A stretch of DNA of 64,000 nucleotides from Acidobacteriota bacterium (GCA_029263415.1 JAJCXN010000054.1:227156-291155); one strand, 5' to 3'; shown: positions 8,410 to 18,024, counted from the stretch's first letter. The notes: generated by a model from the letters alone, not told the origin. Numbers and translations are program-made.

Positions 8410-10386
8410 ATGCGACTATTTCCTCAGACCATCTCTACTTGTAGTGTGCTCATTTCGTTGGGCGCCGGGACCATTGTGTCCGCACAGGAGACCGAGTCGG
8501 CACCGGAACCTTCACCTGAGGGTGAGCAAGCCGTCGTCGAGACTGTCAACGTCACCGCAGAGTTCTTAGGAGACAGTTTCTCGCCCAATAGCGTTTCAAC
8601 CGCCTTCATAGAGCTGGCTGAGACGGTTGGCGCGGGGACTGCTGTGGAGGCGGCTGTCGCGCTGCCTGGCGTTGCCGAGAACGGGCAGGCCGGAATCTTC
8701 CAGGTGCTCTCGGTGCGCGGGGTCTCGCGTCAACGTCTGTTGAGTTTTGTCGATGGTATTCGGATCAGCAGCGAGCGGCGAGCGGGTGTTTCGGTGTCGT
8801 TCATTGACCCGGCCCTGCTTGGCCAGGTGGAAGTGTCGAGGGGGCCTGCGAGTACCTACTACGGGTCGGGTGCTTTGGGCGGTGCGATCCAGTTGTTCTC
8901 CAAGGCCTACACGGTGTTCGGCGCCTCTCTTGGATGGGAGTCACAAGGGGATGAGGGCTACCAGAACCTGAGCTGGGGCAATGAGACATTCTCATTGGGG
9001 CTTGCGCACCGCTCTGCGGACGATGCAGAGACTCCGGACGGTACACGACTGTTCAGTCGCCATGAGCAGACTTCCGGTATCGCGAGAGCTCGGTTCGGGT
9101 CTGGGCCTCTTGGCCAGGACGTACGCTTCGTAGGCAGCTACGGTGACGACATCGGCAAGTCTGCGCTCGACTTTCCCCAACGGATCACCATCTATCCGAG
9201 GGAGCGGCATGGCCTCCTGCGCTATCAGATTTCGCTAGGAGCAGACTGGCGGGCGCGGCTCTGGACTCACACTCAGGACCTGATCACCGACGCCAGCCGG
9301 CCATCCTCGAACCAACGCAACGTGGTCGACAGTTCGTCGATGGATCTGGGTGGTTTGTTCGAACACAGACTGCCGGTCGAGTCTGTGCGCTGGGATGGCA
9401 GGGTTGGACTCGACTACTACGGCCGCCGAGGGGTGAGTTCTGAAGAAACCGCCCTGACATCGAACGGCAGCACCATGTTCCGCTCCTTGAATGACGCCGA
9501 GGTGGACGAGCTGGGCGGATACGCGGTGCTGAACTGGACCGCGATTAATTCAGAGTTCGAGGTCGGGGCACGAGTCACCGAAGGGCGCCAACACACCGGC
9601 GACATCGCGGATGTTGAAGGCGTCGTGTCCGAGACCAAGCGATCTCGGACGGCTGTTACTGGGTTCCTGGGTGCCTCGATTCCCTTGAATGAGCGGGCTC
9701 AGTTGGTCGTCAATGTTGGCAGAGGCCTGCGCTTTCCAAGCCTCACCGAACAATTTTTTGTTGGTACCACTGGCCGTGGGCAGGTGCGGGGTAATCCCGA
9801 TCTGCGATCGGAGACCTCGACCAATGTCGAAATGTCGCTGCGGGTGGTCGGGCGCCGATTCGCGCTGACCGGTTCGGGCTACCGCAATCGGATCACCGAC
9901 TACATCGAGCGCGTGACCTTGTCGCCCGGCGTGCTTGGCTTCGTCAATGTGACTTCGGGACGAATCGTTGGAGCTGAGCTCGACGGCTTCATCGCGCTTG
10001 GCAGTACTGCCAACAGCGTGTCTTCATGGCGGCTCGAGGGTTCGGGGCACTGGATCGAAGGGGAGGCCAACGACGGATCAACCCTGGCAGACATTCCGGC
10101 CAACCGACTACGAACCGGTTTGGTCTGGAGCCAGTCCCGGTGGTCGAGCAGGGCAAGTCTTGAGTGGCGGGCGCGCAAGGATGAGTTCGGGCCCACAGAA
10201 CGGGCAATACCGAGTGCCCTGGTGCTCGATGCAGCGTTGACCTACAAATTGAATCCGTCGATCGACCTGTCTCTCGAGCTTCAGAATGGCACGGATGAGA
10301 GCTACTTTCCGGCTGCCGACGATCGGGCTCCCCTTGCAATGGGGCGCTCGATCGGCCTCAGCGTACGGTGGGCAGGTGGTAGCTAG
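8410..10386 (+). CDS. TonB-dependent outer-membrane receptor
   Basis: The frame opens at 8287. The ATG at 8410 is preferred because it starts a signal peptide (TCSVLISLGAGTIVSAQ), giving 658 residues. A plug domain follows at ~45-170, with an N-terminal ETVNVTAEF stretch (possible TonB box) and plug motifs LSVRGVSRQR, FVDGIRIS, LGQVEVSRGP and YGSGALGGAI. The rest is a 22-strand-type barrel, including the conserved GRGLRFPSLTEQFF and GNPDLRSETSTNVE. The chain ends in SVRWAGGS, without the terminal Phe usual for barrel assembly. Substrate is unknown (siderophore, cobalamin, metal or glycan). The gene is monocistronic by layout and lies next to a zinc-free S14 gene, which makes a metal-starvation link worth testing. 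Confidence 0.92.
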   Translation: MRLFPQTISTCSVLISLGAGTIVSAQETESAPEPSPEGEQAVVETVNVTAEFLGDSFSPNSVSTAFIELAETVGAGTAVEAAVALPGVAENGQAGIFQVLSVRGVSRQRLLSFVDGIRISSERRAGVSVSFIDPALLGQVEVSRGPASTYYGSGALGGAIQLFSKAYTVFGASLGWESQGDEGYQNLSWGNETFSLGLAHRSADDAETPDGTRLFSRHEQTSGIARARFGSGPLGQDVRFVGSYGDDIGKSALDFPQRITIYPRERHGLLRYQISLGADWRARLWTHTQDLITDASRPSSNQRNVVDSSSMDLGGLFEHRLPVESVRWDGRVGLDYYGRRGVSSEETALTSNGSTMFRSLNDAEVDELGGYAVLNWTAINSEFEVGARVTEGRQHTGDIADVEGVVSETKRSRTAVTGFLGASIPLNERAQLVVNVGRGLRFPSLTEQFFVGTTGRGQVRGNPDLRSETSTNVEMSLRVVGRRFALTGSGYRNRITDYIERVTLSPGVLGFVNVTSGRIVGAELDGFIALGSTANSVSSWRLEGSGHWIEGEANDGSTLADIPANRLRTGLVWSQSRWSSRASLEWRARKDEFGPTERAIPSALVLDAALTYKLNPSIDLSLELQNGTDESYFPAADDRAPLAMGRSIGLSVRWAGGS

Positions 10387-10445
10387 GCCGAGATGCATCA
10401 GTGGAAGCGGAGGCAAACTTCTGCAACTTTTCGCCGTTTTGGTAC

Positions 10446-10475
10446 TTGGACCAGCGCACTTGATGCTGGTATCAT
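10446..10475 (+). promoter_or_regulatory. Putative sigma-70 promoter of rpsN
   Basis: A -35 element TTGGAC (10446-10451) and a -10 element TATCAT (10470-10475) are separated by 18 bp. The expected transcription start near 10482 leaves a leader of about 108 nt before the S14 start. A small perfect hairpin (GTGCG 10485-10489 with CGCAC 10493-10497) lies at the very 5' end of that leader. Confidence 0.5.
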
Positions 10476-10589
10476 TTCGCGCCTGTGCGCCGCGCACGGA
10501 TGTTCTGTAGTCCCCGTGCGGTGAGTCGCAAACCAATCTTTGACGCGACGATCATGATCGCTCACGAATTTTCTAGGAATTGAAATCTC

Positions 10590-10895
10590 ATGGCTAGCCA
10601 ACGACGGATTGCTAAGAATAACGAGCGCAAACGGCTTGTGGTCGTTTACCGCGAGCGCCGCAACGAACTGCGCTCTCGCGTGAAGGATCAGACCATTCCT
10701 CAAGAAGAGCGTGAACTCGCCATGCGGCAGCTCAGCCAGCTGCCACGTGACTCCAGCCCGTCGCGAGTCAGGAATCGCTGCAACATGACCGGTCGGTCCC
10801 GTGCCTACTACCGCAAGTTCGGCCTCTCGCGCATCGCGATGAGAGAGTTGGCATTGCGCGGTGATCTTCCCGGAGTCACTAAGTCGAGCTGGTAG
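10590..10895 (+). CDS. rpsN: 30S ribosomal protein S14, zinc-independent (C-) type
   Basis: A 101-residue protein with the full S14 signature: [34 protein letters not shown] and the C-terminal LPGVTKSSW. It has the long-form length (about 100 residues) and a single Cys where zinc-binding forms carry paired CxxC motifs, so it is the zinc-free type. S14 binds 16S rRNA in the 30S head. Normally rpsN lies in the spc operon between rplE and rpsH; here it stands alone, with its own likely promoter at 10446 and terminator at 10993. That suggests a relocated sole copy or a second, zinc-starvation copy. I did not find a convincing Zur palindrome upstream. Confidence 0.97.
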   Translation: MASQRRIAKNNERKRLVVVYRERRNELRSRVKDQTIPQEERELAMRQLSQLPRDSSPSRVRNRCNMTGRSRAYYRKFGLSRIAMRELALRGDLPGVTKSSW

Positions 10896-10992
10896 CTGAT
10901 CTAGTTACCCTCTCCCCCCAAACAAGACAAAAGAGGGAATGGGCGCCGCGCTACTCAAAGGTGCTGGTCCCGCGGGTGACGACTGATCGATG

Positions 10993-11030
10993 AAACCCCG
11001 TTTGCTTTGGCAGGCGGGGTTTTTGCGTGC
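10993..11030 (+). terminator. Rho-independent terminator of rpsN
   Basis: The stem AAACCCCG (10993-11000) pairs with CGGGGTTT (11015-11022) around a 14-nt loop. The descending arm runs into a T stretch. It lies ~100 bp after the S14 stop and before the ABC transporter start, so it separates the two units and argues against a transporter start at 10990. Confidence 0.75.
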
Positions 11031-11109
11031 TGGGAAGATTCTTGCGCTGAGGACAAAGCGGAGGACGGGCAGGCTTGCTTGTTCGAGCGCCCCGGGTCAG
11101 ACTGAGCGC

Positions 11110-11979
11110 ATGCCGATCCTGTCCGTGCGCGACCTGCACAAGAGCTACGACGCAACCGTCGCCGTCGATGGACTGAGCTTCGAGATTGAGGCGGGTGAGA
11201 TCTTCGGTCTGCTCGGACCGAACGGAGCCGGCAAGTCAACCACCATTGGTTTGGTTGTAGGTCTACTCCAAGCAGACTCTGGATCGATCGTCTTTTCGGG
11301 CCTCGAGGGTGTTCTCGGGGTTGGCAGTCCCGAGGATCCAAACGTCCGCAGACGCCTAGGTGTGGCGCCTCAAGCGCTGGCGCTTTACGAAGACTTGACA
11401 GCTCTTGAGAACCTTACGTTCTTCGGCAAGGTGCAGGGCGTAAGCGCAGAGCGATTGCCGTCGCGCCTAGAGTGGGCTTTGGAGCTGGCGGGCCTCGAAG
11501 ACGTGCGCTTCGATCGGGTCTCGACCTTCTCAGGGGGCATGAAGAGGCGTCTCAACCTGGCGGTGGCCATCATCCACGAACCGCAGTTGGTGCTGTTAGA
11601 CGAGCCCACTGTGGGGGTTGACCCTCAGTCACGGATCGCCATCTTCGAGCGAGTATCGATGCTCAAGGAGGCGGGTTGCACGGTGGTCTACACCACCCAC
11701 TACATGGAGGAGGCTCAACGCCTCTGTGACCGGATCGCGATCGTCGATTCAGGCAGGTTGATCGGCCTTGACACGGTTCCGCGTCTAATCCAGGAGCACG
11801 GGGGGCAGGGGCTGCTCACTGTCACTCATGCCGATGGCGAGGAAGTGATCCATACTAATGAGCCGGTGGACACTTTGACCAAGCTCAAAGAGACAACCGC
11901 GGTGCAGACGTTCGGCTACCAGCCGCCCGACCTAGAGAGCGTGTTCTTGAATCTGACTGGGCGGGCACTCCGTGACTGA
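11110..11979 (+). CDS. ABC transporter ATP-binding protein (drug/NatA-type exporter)
   Basis: The frame is open from 10990 through the rpsN terminator; the ATG at 11110 starts directly at the conserved MPILSVRDLHKSYD, giving 289 residues. Walker A is LGPNGAGKST, the Q-loop region follows VAPQALALYEDLT, the signature is FSGGMKRRL, Walker B is LVLLDEPTVGVDP and the switch His lies in YTTHYMEEA. The C-terminal extension is typical of the CcmA/DrrA/NatA class that energises ABC-2 permeases. It overlaps the permease gene by 8 bp, so the two form a coupled pair. Cargo cannot be told from sequence. Confidence 0.95.
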   Translation: MPILSVRDLHKSYDATVAVDGLSFEIEAGEIFGLLGPNGAGKSTTIGLVVGLLQADSGSIVFSGLEGVLGVGSPEDPNVRRRLGVAPQALALYEDLTALENLTFFGKVQGVSAERLPSRLEWALELAGLEDVRFDRVSTFSGGMKRRLNLAVAIIHEPQLVLLDEPTVGVDPQSRIAIFERVSMLKEAGCTVVYTTHYMEEAQRLCDRIAIVDSGRLIGLDTVPRLIQEHGGQGLLTVTHADGEEVIHTNEPVDTLTKLKETTAVQTFGYQPPDLESVFLNLTGRALRD

Positions 11980-13270
11980 GATTCTGCTGCTAGCTCGCAA
12001 GGACCTCAAGCTGCTGCTCCGTGATCGCGCAGGGTTCTTCTTCACCTTCTTTTGGCCGGTGATCATGGCGATGTTTTTCGGCTCGGTCTTCGGCGGAGGC
12101 CAGTCGAGTGGGCCGAGCGCGATCGCGTTGATCGTGGTCGACCAGGATCAGACCGAAGCTTCCGAGAGGTTGATCTCGGTTCTCGACGGTGCCAGCGAAG
12201 TTCGTGTGATTCCCGGTGATGTTGAGACCGCCGCAAGCAACGTCAGACGCGGTGCTGTGGCTGCCTACCTCGTTGTTCCCGAGGGGTTTGAGGCAGCCAA
12301 CCGAAACCGGTTCGTTGGCGGTGCGCCACTGGTCGAGCTGCGCAGCGATCCGTCGCGGATCGCCGAGGCGGGGCTCCTGGAGGGTGTCTTGATCCGCTCA
12401 GGATCCGTGTTGCTCCAGGACACCTTCACCGATCGAGCCCAGATGGAGAGCATGGTCGACGACAACTTGCTCGCAATCGAGGCGGGTCCAGACTTTGCTG
12501 AGCGGGCACAATTGCAAGGCTTCTTGGAGGCCTTGAAGAGGCTCAATGACACAGGGCTAGTGATGCCTGAGGGCGGAACGTCAGCGGGCGGGGAATCAGC
12601 TGGTGGTGGGCTCACGCCGTTGACTGTTGATCGCCGTGACGTTGAGATCGAGCGCGCTCCGCGGCGGCCCAAGAACCCGTATGCCGTTTCGTTCGCGCAA
12701 GCGATGTTGTGGGCGGTCATTGGTTGTTCAGCGTCGTTCGGTATCTCGCTCGCGATCGAGCGCAGTCAGGGCACCTTGGTGAGGCTCCGTATGTCTCCGC
12801 TGCGAGGCTCGTCGATTCTTGCTGGTAAGGGAGTCGCCTGTTTCGTGACGGCATACTCAGTGAGTCTCTTCTTGGTCTTCCTGGCCGTGGTGGTCTTCGG
12901 TGTGAGGCCGCTCTCGTGGCCGCTACTCCTGATGGCTCTCACCTGCACGGCCTTGTGCTTCGTTGGCATCATGATGTTGCTTTCGGTGCTCGGTCGCACC
13001 GAGCGCGCGGCTGCGGGCATTGGTTGGGCGATCTTGCTAGTGATGTCGATGTTTGGCGGCGGCATGGTGCCGTTGTTTGTGATGCCAGACTGGATGAAGG
13101 CGTTGTCGGACTTCTCTCCGGTGAAGTGGGGCATCTTGGCGATCGAAGGAGCTGTGTGGAGGGGGTTCGGGCCGCTTGAGATGGTGCTGCCATGCTCGAT
13201 CTTGCTCGCAGTCGGTTTGGTGACCTTCGTGATCGGTAGCAGGCTGTTTCAATGGGGCGAACTGGGCTAA
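11972..13270 (+). CDS. ABC-2 type transporter permease
   Basis: This 432-residue integral membrane partner of the upstream ATPase starts inside that gene. One N-terminal helix (GFFFTFFWPVIMAMFFGSVF) is followed by a large extracytoplasmic domain (~residues 45-235) containing the ABC2_membrane_3 features DRAQMESMVDDN and a Gly/Ser-rich segment. Five further helices run from ~245 to 425, including AMLWAVIGCSASFGISLAIERSQGT cytoplasmic-loop features and GRTERAAAGIGWAILLVMSMF. The arrangement matches YhhJ/YbhR-like exporters. A weak hairpin (GAGATC 13282-13287, GATCTC 13301-13306) follows the stop but has no T-run. Confidence 0.93.
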   Translation: MTEILLLARKDLKLLLRDRAGFFFTFFWPVIMAMFFGSVFGGGQSSGPSAIALIVVDQDQTEASERLISVLDGASEVRVIPGDVETAASNVRRGAVAAYLVVPEGFEAANRNRFVGGAPLVELRSDPSRIAEAGLLEGVLIRSGSVLLQDTFTDRAQMESMVDDNLLAIEAGPDFAERAQLQGFLEALKRLNDTGLVMPEGGTSAGGESAGGGLTPLTVDRRDVEIERAPRRPKNPYAVSFAQAMLWAVIGCSASFGISLAIERSQGTLVRLRMSPLRGSSILAGKGVACFVTAYSVSLFLVFLAVVVFGVRPLSWPLLLMALTCTALCFVGIMMLLSVLGRTERAAAGIGWAILLVMSMFGGGMVPLFVMPDWMKALSDFSPVKWGILAIEGAVWRGFGPLEMVLPCSILLAVGLVTFVIGSRLFQWGELG

Positions 13271-13394
13271 CGGCGCGTCAAGAGATCCTCCGATCTGAAA
13301 GATCTCAGGCTCAACTGATTGGGTTATTGTTGCGGTCTGACGAAACCACTGATCGATCGAACTAGCTGTCCAACGAGAGCGGGGCCCTAAGGCC

Positions 13395-15347
13395 ATGGCG
13401 GAGCATGTTGCTGCTGATCCAGCGTTAACCATTGGACTGGCCCTAATCTTAGGGATGGTCGCTCAGACCGTTGCGCGGCACCTTCGTATTCCGGGGATCG
13501 TCCTGCTGCTCGCCACCGGCGTGCTCGTCGGACCTGATGTTTTGGGATACGTCGAGCCTCAGTCACTCGGGTCGGCGTTGCAACTACTGGTTGGGTTTGC
13601 TGTTGCGATCATTCTGTTCGAGGGTGGAGTCAGTCTCAACGTTGCGGAGCTGAGGCGGCAAGCGTCCAGTATTCGGAGGTTGGTGACCTTGGGCGCGGTG
13701 GTGACAACCGTCGGTGGAGCCTTGTCGGCACGCTGGATTCTGGGGTGGGCCTGGCCGCTAGCGATTCTGTTTGGCACCTTAGTGATCGTCACTGGGCCCA
13801 CGGTGATCAATCCACTGATGCGGCGCATCAGAGTCAACCGCAATCTCTCGACCATACTCGAGGCGGAAGGCGTCTTCATTGATGCGGTGGGCGCCATCGT
13901 GGCAATGGTGGCGCTTGAGATTGCGTTGCAACCGCCGTCGGCTCAAGGCTTCGCTTTGGGCGCTCAAGACCTACTGACTCGGTTCGCATACGGTGGCGGG
14001 CTGGGCATTGTCTGTGGGCTGGTGGTGGTTCTGGTACTGAAGATCGATTGGCTCGTGCCTACGGGCCTCGAGAATGTGACCACCCTCGCAACAGTCCTCT
14101 TCTTCTTTCAGTTCAGCAACCATCTCAGTCATGAGTCGGGCATTGTTTGCGTGACGGTTGCGGGCGTTGCGGTGGGCAATCTTCGCAGCGAAGCAGTCAC
14201 CGAACTCAAACACTTCAAGGAGCAGCTCACGGTGCTGTTCATTGGCATGCTGTTCGTCTTGCTGGCCGCCGATGTACGCATGGTCGAGGTACAGAATCTT
14301 GGGCTAGCCGGGTTGCTCACTGTGCTCGCCCTGGTTTTTCTGGTGCGGCCGGTCAACATTTTTGCGAGTACCGTTGGCTCAGGTCTGAACCTCCGCGAGA
14401 AGACGTTTCTCTCATGGATGGCGCCACGAGGCATCGTTGCTGCCGCCGTGTCCTCGCTGTTTGCTCTCAGGCTAGAGGCGAACGATATTGACGGTGGTAA
14501 GGAACTCCGCGCGCTGGTGTTTTTGGTGATCGCGGTGACGGTGGTACTTCAGGGGATGACCGGCGGCCTACTGGCTCGCTTGTTGAGGCTCAAGCCGCCC
14601 AAGCCCGAGGGCTACACTATTCTTGGCGCCAATGACATCGGCTTGGCACTGGCTGAGAGTGCTCGTCGCGGTGGCAAGGAGGTGTTGTTCATCGATACCA
14701 ACACCGATCACTGCAAGGCAGCGCAGGACTTGGGTTTCAGGGTCCTGTGGGGGAGTGCGTTGGACGACTCGGTTCTGCGGCGGGCCCAGCTCACTCGACG
14801 AGAAGGCTGTGTTGGTCTCAGTCCCAACGAAAACGTTAATTTCTCGTTCGCACGCCGTGCGGCGCGCGAGATGGGCGTGAGTCGCGTGTGGGTCGCGCTG
14901 CTGCGCGACCGCCGCAAGGTCTCCGCCGAGATGGTGCGGAAAATGGGTGGCCATCTCCTGTTCGCGGAAAGCCGTAACTTGGACTTCTGGGCGCTCAAGA
15001 TGGGGCGCGACGACGTGGTGATCGAACGTTGGATCGGCGCGATGCCCGAAGCCACTCAATTCGCTGATGCCAGCGCTATCACTAGCGATCGACGCACCTA
15101 TTTGCCGCTCTCGTTGACCAGTTCCAAGAGCGGCTTTCGTCTGATCGACGAGTCGGTGAAGCCGGTCCAAGGAGACACGCTCGAGGTGGCTATTGTGACT
15201 AGCAGCAGAGCACAAGCTGCTGAGGAGCTCCGTTTGCTGGGCTGGGATCATCCCGAGGTGATCTTAGAGCCAGACAGCGCTAGCTCCGCTCGGCCAGGCC
15301 CCGTGGAGCCTGATACTGGCCGACGCGACTCCGAGGAGTCTGATTGA
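13395..15347 (+). CDS. Na+(K+)/H+ antiporter of the CPA1 family with C-terminal RCK domain
   Basis: A 650-residue protein. Residues ~8-400 contain about 12 membrane helices with family markers ILFEGGVSLNVAEL, VTGPTVINPLMRRIRVN and LEAEGVFIDAVGAIVA (the conserved acidic ion site). The C-terminal half is cytoplasmic: an RCK-N/TrkA-N Rossmann domain begins at YTILGANDIGLALAE and continues through FIDTNTDHC and VLWGSALDDSVLRRA, so transport is probably gated by a nucleotide or by redox state. A Lys-Arg/acidic tail closes it. A CTAAGG sequence 4 nt before the ATG serves as ribosome site. It probably exports Na+ or K+ against protons for pH and salt homeostasis. Confidence 0.92.
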   Translation: MAEHVAADPALTIGLALILGMVAQTVARHLRIPGIVLLLATGVLVGPDVLGYVEPQSLGSALQLLVGFAVAIILFEGGVSLNVAELRRQASSIRRLVTLGAVVTTVGGALSARWILGWAWPLAILFGTLVIVTGPTVINPLMRRIRVNRNLSTILEAEGVFIDAVGAIVAMVALEIALQPPSAQGFALGAQDLLTRFAYGGGLGIVCGLVVVLVLKIDWLVPTGLENVTTLATVLFFFQFSNHLSHESGIVCVTVAGVAVGNLRSEAVTELKHFKEQLTVLFIGMLFVLLAADVRMVEVQNLGLAGLLTVLALVFLVRPVNIFASTVGSGLNLREKTFLSWMAPRGIVAAAVSSLFALRLEANDIDGGKELRALVFLVIAVTVVLQGMTGGLLARLLRLKPPKPEGYTILGANDIGLALAESARRGGKEVLFIDTNTDHCKAAQDLGFRVLWGSALDDSVLRRAQLTRREGCVGLSPNENVNFSFARRAAREMGVSRVWVALLRDRRKVSAEMVRKMGGHLLFAESRNLDFWALKMGRDDVVIERWIGAMPEATQFADASAITSDRRTYLPLSLTSSKSGFRLIDESVKPVQGDTLEVAIVTSSRAQAAEELRLLGWDHPEVILEPDSASSARPGPVEPDTGRRDSEESD

Positions 15348-15449
15348 AGGAAGGGAACCGCTGTCTCCTAGACTCCTTGTGGCCTGGCTCCTAATCGAGT
15401 CCTAACCGACTCCTGGTTGCCGGGGCGCTAGTGGGCCAACCAACGACTC

Positions 15450-16448
15450 CTACGCTCGCCGGCAGGTGAGGTAAGTCCAGCAGGCGCGGAAGGTCGGTTG
15501 CTGATCGAACAGGCGCTCGAGCGACTCTTCGATCAGCGCCAGACGCAAGGCGACCATGTCCTCGTCTGGGGTCGCGCCGTCGATCTTGGCGGTACCGCCT
15601 GCCCAGCCCATAACACCCTCGTGGTATGCGCTTAAGAACTCGAACCAGTCAGAGACCTTGGCTTCGATTACCCGATGGGCAACTCCATCGACAGTGAATC
15701 CGGCTTGGTCGAAGTGTTGTAGGTAGTAGTCGAGCGGTCGAACCGGAAGAAAGTAGCGGTCGCGTTCGGCTGAGTGCTGAGCCATTCTTGAGGCATCTGC
15801 AAGCGCGGGCCTGAAAGCTGCGTAGCGCTCGTCGAGTTCTACCAGCGTCTTTGCGAGCGCTTGAATGCGGCCCACCGTTTCGTCGATCAACCAGGTGTCT
15901 TTGGGGGCTGAGGCGCCGCGGATGTTGCCGGATTGAACGAGAGCGGTGCCGCCCGGACGCAGCACGCGGTGCCAGCTCTTGAGGGTTACGTCCAAGCCAT
16001 AGTAGAGATGGATGGCGTTGGTCGATGCGATCAGATCAGCACCGCGCTCGAGAAGCTTGGGGCTTAACACCTCATCAAGCCGCTCGAGCCGCCCCTCCGC
16101 GCGTAGATAGCGAATCCAGCGAAAAGCGGCGCGCTCGTCGTCTCCTAGCTTTTCGTAGGCGACGCGCAGGAACTTAGGCGAAGCGTCCACCAGCAGGAGG
16201 CTGAGCTCGCGAGGCACATCCGAGCGCGAGCGCAATCGATCGAGCAGGATGCCGGTGCCGCCCGAATAGTCAATAACGACGTCATCAGGCTTGAGCAAGT
16301 CCGCCATTTCCGCGAGGGTCGGATCGAGGTTCGAGTACCAGCCGTGGGCCTCGACGTTGTCGTATTTTCGGGCTAGGTCGCCGACGTCGGCGTCGACCCA
16401 AGAGTCGGTGGGTACCCGAGGAAAGTCGTCTGGATAGTGCTTGCTCAT
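15450..16448 (-). CDS. Class I SAM-dependent methyltransferase
   Basis: The first ATG of the frame (16481) directly abuts the upstream gene; the ATG at 16448 (MSKHYPDDFPR) looks better and gives 332 residues. Motif I of the Rossmann fold is DVVIDYSGGTGILLDRL at ~residue 65. The acidic residue ending strand 2 lies in LSLLLVDASPKFL, and the post-motif region ADLIASTNAIHLYYG then VLRPGGTALVQSGNIRG is typical of small-molecule methyltransferases. The substrate is not evident. It follows the acyltransferase gene closely on the same strand, so the two may be co-transcribed and the target may be lipid-like. Confidence 0.85.
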   Translation of the reverse strand: MSKHYPDDFPRVPTDSWVDADVGDLARKYDNVEAHGWYSNLDPTLAEMADLLKPDDVVIDYSGGTGILLDRLRSRSDVPRELSLLLVDASPKFLRVAYEKLGDDERAAFRWIRYLRAEGRLERLDEVLSPKLLERGADLIASTNAIHLYYGLDVTLKSWHRVLRPGGTALVQSGNIRGASAPKDTWLIDETVGRIQALAKTLVELDERYAAFRPALADASRMAQHSAERDRYFLPVRPLDYYLQHFDQAGFTVDGVAHRVIEAKVSDWFEFLSAYHEGVMGWAGGTAKIDGATPDEDMVALRLALIEESLERLFDQQPTFRACWTYLTCRRA

Positions 16449-16481
16449 CAGCGCTGCAGAGTACCGCAACCCTGGGTACAA

Positions 16482-17990
16482 TCACATGCCTCCTCCAGAT
16501 CCTGTGGTCGGTTTCGGTTCGGATTGCGAGGTGACCTTGCCATCTGCTGCAACCGAGCCGGGCAGGTCGAGGCCTCGAGAGAACTCCATGAGTTGGTCGA
16601 AGAGTTCCGAGCGGCGGCGCCTTAGGCGCGCCACCGTGTCGGTCTTGCGACTGCGAGTGATCAGCGTGCGCAGGCCGCGAATCAGTTCAGTGGCAAGGCG
16701 TTGATAGCGCAAAGCAATCGCGCTACCCAGGGCGCACAGGACGATAGCCATCGTCGCCGCGTAAATCGGTGCGCGCGGAGTGAACGCGTTCTCGGTCCAG
16801 ATCGTCGGTCGCGCCCAGCCCACGATCACGCCGACCAGGAGCCAGGTCGCTGGCAAGACCACCATCCCGAGAGCTAGCTTGAGGCCGGCCTGTTCTTTGC
16901 GCGATTCAGACCAATTGTGCGACAGGATGCGCAACAGAAAGGCGGCCGGTAGGCTCACTGCGTAACCCAGCAGCACAAACGGCGGCATTAGAAAGAAGAC
17001 CACTGCGAATTCCACCAAGAGCATTGGCCACCGTCGACGCATGCGCGCTGCCGCGTTGACGTCGAGGTCAACGTCGCTGAGCCTCAGCATGCGCAGAGCA
17101 TCACCGTAGTCACGCACCGCGGCCATGATGCGGTCGGTCTCCGCTGGTTGTGTGAAACGGCGCTCGCGGTACGCGTGCCAGACACGACCAAATCCGAGGC
17201 TGCGCTCGGCCATGTCGGCAGGCTTAAGGGTCGCGCCAGCCCTTGCTGATCGCTCAGCTCTCACCAAAGTGCGAACTCGCTCCATCGTGTGATGAACGGT
17301 CCAGCTTTCCGTCGCGTGCACAACGTGCTTGAGCGTCGCTTCGATCTGAGCAGTTACCCATTGAATCGCGCTGTCGTTGTCAGCGTGAGCCCCCTCTTGG
17401 ACGTTGGTGAGATCGATCGGCGGATGAAACGCCACCAGGGCGCGTGAGCGGAACGCATGCTTCTTGTCATAGTGGAGCCCAACCGGAAGTATCACGGGAC
17501 AGCCCTGACCAGCCGCTGCGCGCTCGCGGGTCATCAACCACAGTCGAGCCGCGCCGCTGCGGAGTTGTTGAGGTTGGGGCGCGTCGTGGGTGACACCCTC
17601 AGGAAACACCGCTACGAAGTGATCGAGTGCGGCGTCCGCCATGTGATTCAGTGCGGCGGTGTTGGCCTCTCTGCGATTTCGTTCAGGAGTCGAAGGATCG
17701 GCATCCTGGGCTCGGTAGAGCGGCACGGTGCCCAGCGAGCGGAGTAGGTAGCCCAGCAGTGGGATGCTGAACAGGCCGTGTCGGGCACCGAAGACCACCG
17801 GTTGCGGGCAGCACGTGAGGATCAAGAAGCCATCGACCAGTCCGTTCGGATGCCAAGCGACGACGATTCCTGATCCGTCATCCGGGACGTGCTCGATGCC
17901 GGTGATCTCAACCTTCCGAAAAAAGGCCCGCACCACCAGCCTCAACAGACGGATCCAGTATGGGAAGGCGCGTGTGGGGTACGAGGTCAT
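16482..17990 (-). CDS. Membrane-bound phospholipid/glycerophosphate acyltransferase (PlsC/Sct1-like)
   Basis: A 502-residue protein with an N-terminal acyltransferase domain (~1-240). The catalytic block is VVAWHPNGLVDGFL, a His-x5-Asp spacing like the HANQF-x-D variant of yeast Sct1/Gpt2-type enzymes and not the usual His-x4-Asp. The substrate block is RSLGTVPLYRAQD, followed by VAVFPEGVTHD, the FPEG motif. The C-terminal half has three or more hydrophobic segments (~residues 322-365, 372-398 and 405-425), again as in the Sct1 group. It probably acylates glycerol-3-phosphate or lysophosphatidate at the inner membrane. The closely following methyltransferase gene may act on a related product. 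Confidence 0.85.
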   Translation of the reverse strand: MTSYPTRAFPYWIRLLRLVVRAFFRKVEITGIEHVPDDGSGIVVAWHPNGLVDGFLILTCCPQPVVFGARHGLFSIPLLGYLLRSLGTVPLYRAQDADPSTPERNRREANTAALNHMADAALDHFVAVFPEGVTHDAPQPQQLRSGAARLWLMTRERAAAGQGCPVILPVGLHYDKKHAFRSRALVAFHPPIDLTNVQEGAHADNDSAIQWVTAQIEATLKHVVHATESWTVHHTMERVRTLVRAERSARAGATLKPADMAERSLGFGRVWHAYRERRFTQPAETDRIMAAVRDYGDALRMLRLSDVDLDVNAAARMRRRWPMLLVEFAVVFFLMPPFVLLGYAVSLPAAFLLRILSHNWSESRKEQAGLKLALGMVVLPATWLLVGVIVGWARPTIWTENAFTPRAPIYAATMAIVLCALGSAIALRYQRLATELIRGLRTLITRSRKTDTVARLRRRRSELFDQLMEFSRGLDLPGSVAADGKVTSQSEPKPTTGSGGGM

Positions 17991-18024
17991 CGACGACTAC
18001 AGGCGCTAGAGACAGTGCAGCCCC

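Noticed and set aside
10500..10589. Zur operator or zinc riboswitch before rpsN
   Set aside because: No A/T-rich palindrome of the Zur type and no known riboswitch pattern could be made out by eye.
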